Below, piece by piece: positions 7,401 through 9,233 of a stretch of DNA of 9,233 nucleotides. The notes below the pieces were generated by a model. That model was not told where the DNA came from and made no database searches. It saw only the letters and a list, made by a program, of their open reading frames with translations. This DNA comes from Oscillospiraceae bacterium. GTDB taxonomy: Bacteria > Bacillota > Clostridia > Oscillospirales > Acutalibacteraceae. Within the stretch, counting starts at the first letter, position 1. Each line of letters opens with the position of its first letter. The position numbers were made by a program, and so were the translations under genes. The stretch covers positions 1-9,233 of the forward strand of contig WRDE01000059.1 in the NCBI GenBank assembly GCA_009783605.1. The letters run 5' to 3'.

Positions 7401-8658
7401 CGGATATCTGCAGCTGCTGGTCGGCGATATTCGGGTCGGGGATCGCGCCGGCCCGGAGATATGAGGTCAGCACGGTGCCCGGCACGGTGGCCGGCAGCCA
7501 GCTTTTGTCGTCATAGCCGGCTGTTGACAGCGCCGCGCCGGTGACGGCGCTTGTCTCAGACACCCGCTCGACCCGCCAGTTGCCGCCGGTGAGGTATTGG
7601 GTGCCGTCGGCTTGGGGGGCGGGCAGCGGCGCAAGCCCATAGCTCAAATCGTTTCTGCCCCAGACCTCCATCTCGCTCAGGCAATAGCCGTCCGCGCTGC
7701 TCTTTTTACAGAGCAGACGGACATACCGCGCCTGCTTCTCCGGGAAGGTACAGGTCTCAATATCCCCGCCGCCGCCTGTTTTGCTATAGACGGTAGTCCA
7801 GCTTTTGGCGTCGCCGGATATCTGAATATCGTATGCCGCCGCGTAGTTTTCATCCGCCCAATACAGCGTCACCTTATCCACCGCGCTGTCGGCGCCCAGG
7901 TCGATGTAGATATATTCCTGCCCTGCCGTTGCGCTTGCCCAGGCACTGTTAAAGCTGGGGATGCCGCCGTCGCGCAGCAGGGTGCTGCCGCCCGGATCCA
8001 GCAGATCCCACTCCGAGAGCTGCAGACGGGGCAGCCCGTCGGCCCCGGTCCCGCCATAGTTGGCGGTGATGTTCAGCCGGTAATAGGCATATGCCGCGGC
8101 CGTGCTCAGCGTAAAGGTTCTGACCTGATAACGGCTGCTCCACACGACATTGGTCTGGGTGTCCAACGTCGTCCAGCCTGTCCCGTTATTCGAGCCCTGC
8201 AATTGCCAGCTTCTGGGGTCCCGGTCGGGCGAGTCGTTGGCCGAGGCGACGATGTAGGACTTGACGCCTTTTTCGGCTCTGGATTCCGGCAGAAATACCT
8301 GCATCCAGGCGGTATTGTGCCTGATGTTATATTTGGTGTCTGTCTTCCCGTCAAACAGGCTGGGCAGCCGCTCGTCCACGCTCGGGCTGTCGGCATCCGG
8401 CCACTGGGCCGAAAACACAACCTTCTCACCCGCGCCGGATACCGAGAGAATCCCGTCGGTGACTAAGTGGCCGGTCTCGTTGTAATTGGCCGCGCTGGAA
8501 TGGTATGCGGCCCGGCGCAGCGCCACGTTCCGGTACACCCCGACCGCGGCCGACGCCTCGATTGCCGAACCTGTGGGCATTACCGGAGGTATAAGAATGG
8601 ATCCAAACATAACGAACATTGTCAGCAGACAGAGAGCCTTTTTAAACCGCTGTTTCAT
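1462..8658 (-). CDS. Giant secreted multimodular enzyme: nested CBM32s-GH2-GH95-PDZ-CBM6-Ig-dockerin
   Basis: Predicted product is 2398 residues, one uninterrupted frame. Modules in order: signal peptide (1-~38); two F5/8 type C sugar-binding modules (~42-336); GH2 enzyme (~340-1170); GH95 enzyme (~1185-1990); PDZ (~2012-2098); CBM6-like (~2107-2243); Ig/FN3-like linker (~2248-2324); dockerin-like (~2331-2394). In GH2 the acid/base candidate is Glu798 (CGRNEGD) and the nucleophile candidate is Glu856 (HSERG). In GH95 the candidates are Asn1560, Asn1562, Glu1691 and Asp1878. It should be exported and held, through the dockerin, on a cohesin-bearing scaffold or surface protein. The start at 8658 has an AAAGGAG 7 bases upstream and a textbook signal peptide directly after it. 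The in-frame ATG at 8721 would add 21 charged residues and overlap the upstream gene. GH2 sugar specificity cannot be read. Characterised GH95 enzymes are alpha-L-fucosidases or alpha-L-galactosidases, but this domain is divergent. A plausible substrate is a branched plant glycan side chain, by inference only. Confidence 0.9.
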   Translation of the reverse strand: MKQRFKKALCLLTMFVMFGSILIPPVMPTGSAIEASAAVGVYRNVALRRAAYHSSAANYNETGHLVTDGILSVSGAGEKVVFSAQWPDADSPSVDERLPSLFDGKTDTKYNIRHNTAWMQVFLPESRAEKGVKSYIVASANDSPDRDPRSWQLQGSNNGTGWTTLDTQTNVVWSSRYQVRTFTLSTAAAYAYYRLNITANYGGTGADGLPRLQLSEWDLLDPGGSTLLRDGGIPSFNSAWASATAGQEYIYIDLGADSAVDKVTLYWADENYAAAYDIQISGDAKSWTTVYSKTGGGGDIETCTFPEKQARYVRLLCKKSSADGYCLSEMEVWGRNDLSYGLAPLPAPQADGTQYLTGGNWRVERVSETSAVTGAALSTAGYDDKSWLPATVPGTVLTSYLRAGAIPDPNIADQQLQISDSYFTTDFWYRNEFTIPAGQAGKRTWLNFNAINWKADVWFNGVNLGKIEGAFIRGRFDITALANYGGANYLAVYIHANDNPGPVDLKDKDNPGKNGGVLGRDNPTIHASIGWNWIPTIRGRNIGIYGDVFLNYSGNATIVDPWTVVDFNTANISADKTTVSTASVAVKGAVKNTANTAQTVSVSGAIQPGNIPIPVQSYSVAAGQTLDFSIPVTMSSPKLWWPNTYGDQFLYTANLEVKIGGAVSDAKSFNFGVRKFTYQTTNPMIISCNGSRIVCKGGNWGMDDANLAATPADYDVKVRLHAEANFVMIRNWVGMTGNKAFYDACDKYGLLIWDDFWLAHPGDGPDPDDPAMFIANAKDKVSRNRYHASLALYCGRNEGDPPAVLDAAFREMTRDLDGTRHYIPHSASGTVSGFGPYASQDPAWYFNDTALTIHSERGFSNVPAYESLLKMLTDKYAWPINDVWGLHDFCGRGTQGADAFESKMQRWYGPYKSLKEFARIAQMVDYECLKAMFEAVPHNGRHGMLMWMSMSAWPSMVYQIHDYYYDTNGGYFGIRKANQPINAYWANTTRNGADKNIWLANTTPLARTGLKVMLGIYDINGTLLHSDTKTLDIAADSTKVAMSIPTLSHSGIRFIKTEVRDSADKLIADNFYWMNTKEAQNYAELMYMPKAQLETSQSALADVNGNKRYAVTVKNTSSVPALMIRLKTLDSAGRQMLPVYYDDNYFSLMPGESKVVTLEIDSRFSSGTPTFAVECWNAEQLTVPARERKGVSYTYPRTYNKWMDGLLTGNGEMGAIVFGNPLNDTIIYNHRLFNLAATRQRSFNTISQPDLKRIRDACIAENWKLANDLAFDLKGWQSGGEGNKHPGFAMNIKTPAGGQITDYARTCDYTTGEISVNWTDGRGDWARTMFISRKDNVAVQRLTKPSGGGKLDCAIKLEITPEMGFPNGTTHTSTATLKSATEAILNIRVLYASPAATGNAGYESVTRVVAQGGTLSVDAQDGTLTVTGADSVILLTRMDKYYKDCQTEWAKETIQKALASVSADYNTLMAGQKATHGEIFNRVTLDLGASDKDRALPNEVLLKRQQSQSAPNLALFERLFDAGRYHYLCASGDLGPPDLLGIWAGDCNAGWGGFYHLDANLNLQIAGGISGNMPETMEGYFGLMEAWQEDFATNASKLLGCRGFIAAGNTPGATTGLLTSGTYYYPYQYATAEVPWLLYPFWEYYQTTGDKDFLENRLYPWLKGMGELYEDFLVETDANGKYIFAGSVSPENQPSGVPYSLVNNASFDIAGAKFALNTLVEVCGLLGKEQGDNGGVKRWQAIIDKLPPYLVNKDGALSEYSWPSLKDRDVYSHRHSSHLLNVWPFREITPESADQALFSAALTAYKKKDAVGTVDRGSSFGGNGHGSAHAALIAATLKDGESALHKLLRFSKEDFYYDGLGTSHDRRNNNELGTFCTDIAHVYPAIVIEMLMQSHDYIDLLPALPAAWSEGAVSGLLARGNFEVGMEWNQRVLQKASVKSLSGNACTLNYPGLSECKVTKASDGQTVSFTKTGFDTITFPTQAGETYLIAQAGENVKFSDPREFLRANVDNLHSRTVLNVTKAPAEIGNNGAYLDSFMDGSYAAALGMRKNDIITAINGQQVTDTEKLLQIYDAVPNGAAVALRIWRESRYIEIKFTKAASDSYLRMPGQIEAEAFDGFSGTGLNIQDSGTGKCIGNINPGYWVRYDNVYFGSPLTAIYASAAKDTGTMQIMVRLDSATAAPIATLDIKGTREWNNGVQTANEWHTYYDYIAAVTGAIPEGVHAVYLTFTGSVNLDFFGMTGAQTALPDPPAGLTAVKASSPTAPDGRITGVTADMEYRPAGGSTYTACTGNTIAGLLPGTYHVRFKAAGGAPASADTVVTVEAADAPAILYGDIDGKNGVTITDARLLLQHLVGKYTIPEDRMVYAKVNNGVTLTVSDARLILQKLVDKIDKFPVEK
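1473..1529. repeat. Dockerin-coding direct repeat, copy B (partner 8707-8763)
   Basis: This is the second copy of the 57-base dockerin-tail repeat, about 7.2 kb from its partner and in the same orientation. The two copies flank almost the whole giant-enzyme gene, so recombination between them would delete or duplicate that gene and leave a chimeric dockerin. Confidence 0.8.
1477..1668 (-). other. Dockerin-like module of the giant enzyme
   Basis: Residues ~2331-2394 hold two F-hand-like repeats. The first is GDIDGKNGVTITDARLLLQH, with Asp at loop positions 1, 3 and 12. The second is KVNNGVTLTVSDARLILQKL, where the position-1 Asp is Lys and only Asp12 is clear. Both end in a helix with L..LV.K. 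Dockerins bind cohesins on a scaffoldin or cell surface. The altered second loop may weaken calcium binding. Confidence 0.8.
1687..1917 (-). other. Ig/FN3-like linker repeat
   Basis: Residues ~2248-2324, PPAGLTAVKASSPTAPDGRI then ADMEYRPAGGSTYTAC, closing GLLPGTYHVRFKAAG. This is a short beta-sandwich spacer common in secreted proteins of Clostridia and Paenibacillus. It separates the CBM6 from the dockerin and is absent from the upstream dockerin protein, which has only a ~10-residue linker. Confidence 0.65.
1930..2340 (-). other. CBM6-like module of the giant enzyme
   Basis: Residues ~2107-2243. It begins with GQIEAEAFDGFSGTGLNIQD and GYWVRYDNVYFG, the standard opening of CBM6 (IEAE, then a G.W..Y..V strand). 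It ends with GVHAVYLTFTGSVNLDFFGM, the typical CBM6 closing strand. It probably binds a polysaccharide chain and keeps the enzyme on the substrate. It pairs with the CBM6-like module at 8930-9233. Confidence 0.82.
2365..2625 (-). other. PDZ domain in the giant enzyme
   Basis: Residues ~2012-2098. The order matches a bacterial HtrA/CPBP-type PDZ fold: GAYLDSFMDGSYAAALGM, then RKNDIITAINGQQVTDTEKL, then ALRIWRESRYIEIKFT. The NDIITAINGQ stretch corresponds to the usual GD.I..ING core. PDZ folds bind C-terminal tails or extended strands of other proteins. Its role between a glycosidase and a CBM is unknown; it could hold a partner protein or serve as a spacer. Confidence 0.82.
2689..5106 (-). other. 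Divergent GH95 (alpha-L-fucosidase/galactosidase-like) catalytic region
   Basis: Residues ~1185-1990. The N-terminal sandwich starts with the family hallmark of a Trp, then LLTGNGEMGAIVFG (~1202-1218). The alpha-barrel follows, with DANLNLQ (Asn1560, Asn1562), CRGFIAAGNT, SVSPEN (Glu1691), SHRHSSHLLNVWP (~1772-1784), TDIAH (Asp1878) and EMLMQSHDYIDLLPALPAAW (1889-1908). Intervals N1562-E1691 (129) and E1691-D1878 (187) are close to those of the Bifidobacterium enzyme AfcA (143 and 200, as I recall its N423, E566, D766). GH95 enzymes are inverting exo-hydrolases of alpha-L-fucose or alpha-L-galactose. Two usual motifs are changed here, GWS and DGNFG, so the specificity may differ. Confidence 0.83.
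5149..7641 (-). other. GH2 catalytic region (exo-glucosaminidase/mannosidase-like architecture)
   Basis: Residues ~340-1170. The order is a sugar-binding jelly-roll (~355-550: VPGTVLTSYL, FWYRNEF, NFNAINWKADVWFNG), then an Ig-like sandwich (~560-675), then the TIM barrel (~680-985), then further Ig-like sandwiches (~990-1170). In the barrel, ANFVMIRNWVG, LLIWDDFW and LALYCGRNEGD carry acid/base Glu798, and TIHSERGFSNVP carries nucleophile candidate Glu856. The closing LMWMSMSAWPSMVYQ and YFGIRKANQPI stretches resemble exo-beta-D-glucosaminidase-type GH2 enzymes. That suggests an exo-acting retaining enzyme but does not fix the sugar. The spacing of 58 residues between the two Glu is somewhat short for GH2. 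Confidence 0.85.
7651..8535 (-). other. Paired, apparently nested F5/8 type C (CBM32-like) modules
   Basis: Residues ~42-336. An opening motif (YRNVALRRAAYHSSA, then LVTDG, ~42-70) looks like the start of one discoidin fold. A full second fold follows at ~78-220: LFDGKTDTKY, AWMQVFLPE, SWQLQGSNNGTGW, AYYRLNI, then LQLSEWDL. The first fold then seems to resume at ~228-336: RDGGIPSFNSAWAS, YIYIDLGADSAVDKV, WTTVY, ARYVRLLCK, LSEMEVWG. Such modules usually bind terminal galactose-type or other exposed sugars and target the enzyme. A simple tandem arrangement is possible, but then the first motif would be left unpaired. Confidence 0.75.
8545..8658 (-). other. Sec signal peptide of the giant enzyme
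   Basis: Residues 1-38 have a basic start (MKQRFKK), a hydrophobic core (ALCLLTMFVMFGSILI) and a small-residue stretch ending SAIEASAA, where cleavage likely occurs. The form is typical of Firmicutes exported proteins. No lipobox Cys and no SLH or LPXTG anchor is present elsewhere, so attachment would have to come from the dockerin. Confidence 0.85.
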
Positions 8659-8665
8659 GCTGATT

Positions 8666-8672
8666 CTCCTTT
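8666..8672 (-). promoter_or_regulatory. Ribosome binding site of the giant enzyme
   Basis: AAAGGAG with a 7-base spacer (AATCAGC) precedes ATG 8658. It lies in a 37-base, A-rich gap (8659-8695) after the TAA of the upstream gene. The gap shows no terminator and no room for an independent regulated promoter, which supports one operon. Confidence 0.85.
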
Positions 8673-8695
8673 TTTTAGTTTTTATCCAGGTTGTT

Positions 8696-9233
8696 TTATT
8701 TTTCTGCCGGGAACGTATCAATTTTATCGACCAGATACTGCAAAATCAACCGCGCGTCGGAGATGCTCAGTTGATCGCCGCCGCTGACGTTGGCGACAGC
8801 CAGCTGTTCCGGTGTCAGCGTGAGCTTGCCGACCAAATGCTGCAGCACCATCCGGGCGTCGCCGATATCGACAGAGCCGCTGCCGTTGACATCGCCGTAT
8901 ATCACGGTCGGGATGACGGTGGTATCCGCGTTTAGTGAGAACCAGCTGAGGTTGACACTGCCGCTGAAAACAAGGTATATGTCGTGCCGCCCGAGGGGGA
9001 GGACGCCGGTGAAGGTTGCCTCATAGGTGTAGTAGGTCCACCAGTCCTGATCCCCTTTTACACCGTCATTGTGGTCCTGGGTTCCCTTTACCTCCGCGGC
9101 CGCCAGCAGCTGGCCGTCAGGGCCGCCCAGCCGGAGCTCGATGGTCATGGTGCCGACGTCTTTGGCGGCCCGGAAGGTGGCGCCGCCTATGGCCGCCACA
9201 ACATCCACGTTTTTGTAACAAACCCAGTTGCCC
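8696..9233 (-). CDS. Secreted protein C-terminus: CBM6-like plus dockerin-like (5' end outside the window)
   Basis: The last 178 codons of a longer gene are present. The frame is open to the window edge at 9233, so the GTG at 9208 is an internal Val codon, not a start: GNWVCYKNVDVV is continuous CBM6 sequence across it. Residues 1-101 of the fragment are the C-terminal part of a CBM6-like module (AAKDVGTM, KGTQDHNDGV, IYLVFSGSVNLSWF). A ten-residue linker follows, then a dockerin-like module (112-172): GDVNGSGSVDIGDARMVLQH and NVSGGDQLSISDARLILQYL. The missing part presumably holds a signal peptide and a catalytic domain. The stop TAA is 37 bases before the ATG of the giant enzyme, so it is likely the preceding gene of the same operon. 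The CBM6 and dockerin are clearly related to those of the next gene. Confidence 0.85.
   Translation of the reverse strand, partial: GNWVCYKNVDVVAAIGGATFRAAKDVGTMTIELRLGGPDGQLLAAAEVKGTQDHNDGVKGDQDWWTYYTYEATFTGVLPLGRHDIYLVFSGSVNLSWFSLNADTTVIPTVIYGDVNGSGSVDIGDARMVLQHLVGKLTLTPEQLAVANVSGGDQLSISDARLILQYLVDKIDTFPAEK
8707..8763. repeat. Dockerin-coding direct repeat, copy A (partner 1473-1529)
   Basis: By direct comparison this 57-base stretch matches 1473-1529 at 51 of 57 positions in the same orientation. It encodes the second dockerin helix and C-terminal tail. The likeness is higher than protein conservation alone would require, which suggests duplication or recombination between neighbouring genes. 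Confidence 0.8.
8717..8899 (-). other. Dockerin-like module of the upstream protein
   Basis: There are two repeats. The first (DVNGSGSVDIGD) has a good calcium loop with Asp1, Asn3, Ser5 and Asp12. The second (NVSGGDQLSISD) lacks Asp1. The helix and tail LQYLVDKIDTFPAEK closely match the tail LQKLVDKIDKFPVEK of the next protein. Confidence 0.8.
8930..9232 (-). other. CBM6-like module (partial) of the upstream protein
   Basis: It shares with the giant enzyme's CBM6 the elements AAKD.GTM, a KGT strand, N.GV loop, Y..Y pair and a GSVNL closing strand. It differs in its putative ligand-facing residues (WWTYYTY in place of WHTYYDY), so the two may bind different chain positions or sugars. Confidence 0.72.

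Noticed and set aside
1603..8466. Several plus-strand open frames of 200-390 codons opposite the giant gene (for example 1603-2757, 3775-4608, 6097-6783, 7597-8466)
   Set aside because: They lie antisense to well-recognised GH2, GH95, CBM and dockerin domains. Their products are low-complexity, rich in Arg, Gly, Pro and His, with no recognisable domain. They arise from the GC-rich codon pattern of the true gene.
8659..8695. A/T-rich gap as a terminator or promoter
   Set aside because: There is an A-rich run on the coding strand but no GC-rich hairpin before a T-run, and 37 bases leave no room for a convincing -35/-10 pair plus leader. The ribosome site explains the sequence.
9206..9208. GTG as a possible start of a small 170-residue protein
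   Set aside because: The frame stays open upstream to the window edge, and the residues before it complete a CBM6 strand. No ribosome site precedes it. The gene is simply cut by the window.
1..9233. CRISPR arrays, tRNA or rRNA genes, insertion sequences, phage genes
   Set aside because: No regularly spaced short repeats, cloverleaf-type sequence, transposase motifs or terminal inverted repeats were seen. Almost every base is inside one of the four genes.

Overview
The window is a slice of a carbohydrate-degradation operon, all on the minus strand and so read from high to low coordinates. The likely host is a Gram-positive anaerobe of the Clostridia (gut, rumen or digester type). The reasons are the C-terminal dockerin-type modules, a Firmicutes-style signal peptide, strong AGGAG ribosome binding sites and a GC-rich base composition. 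No marker gene fixes the species, so this is inference.

Layout in order of transcription: (1) 9233-8696 is the 3' end of a secreted protein, ending in a CBM6-like module and a dockerin-like module. (2) After 37 bases comes a giant secreted enzyme, 8658-1462, 2398 residues. Its modules in order are signal peptide, two F5/8 type C (CBM32-like) modules that look nested, a complete GH2 enzyme, a divergent GH95 enzyme, a PDZ domain, CBM6, an Ig/FN3-like linker and a dockerin. (3) After 21 bases comes a leaderless clan GH-A type glycoside hydrolase, 1440-178, expected to act in the cytoplasm. (4) Overlapping it by an ATGA is the start of an auxin efflux carrier (AEC) family membrane transporter, 181-1, cut by the window edge.

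Spacing of 37 bases, 21 bases and a 4-base overlap, with a good Shine-Dalgarno sequence before each visible start, indicates one co-transcribed unit. The promoter and terminator lie outside the window. A plausible reading is that the two dockerin proteins attack a branched glycan outside the cell, and the leaderless hydrolase finishes a product inside. The AEC carrier would move a substrate or an acidic end product. The actual substrate cannot be read from the sequence.

The most notable item is the GH2-GH95 double enzyme. It joins two exo-acting-type catalytic folds in one chain and carries a PDZ domain, which is unusual beside a dockerin. Its GH95 half keeps the catalytic Asn, Glu and Asp but has lost motifs normal for that family. 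The two dockerin modules are closely related at DNA level and both have a degenerate second calcium loop.
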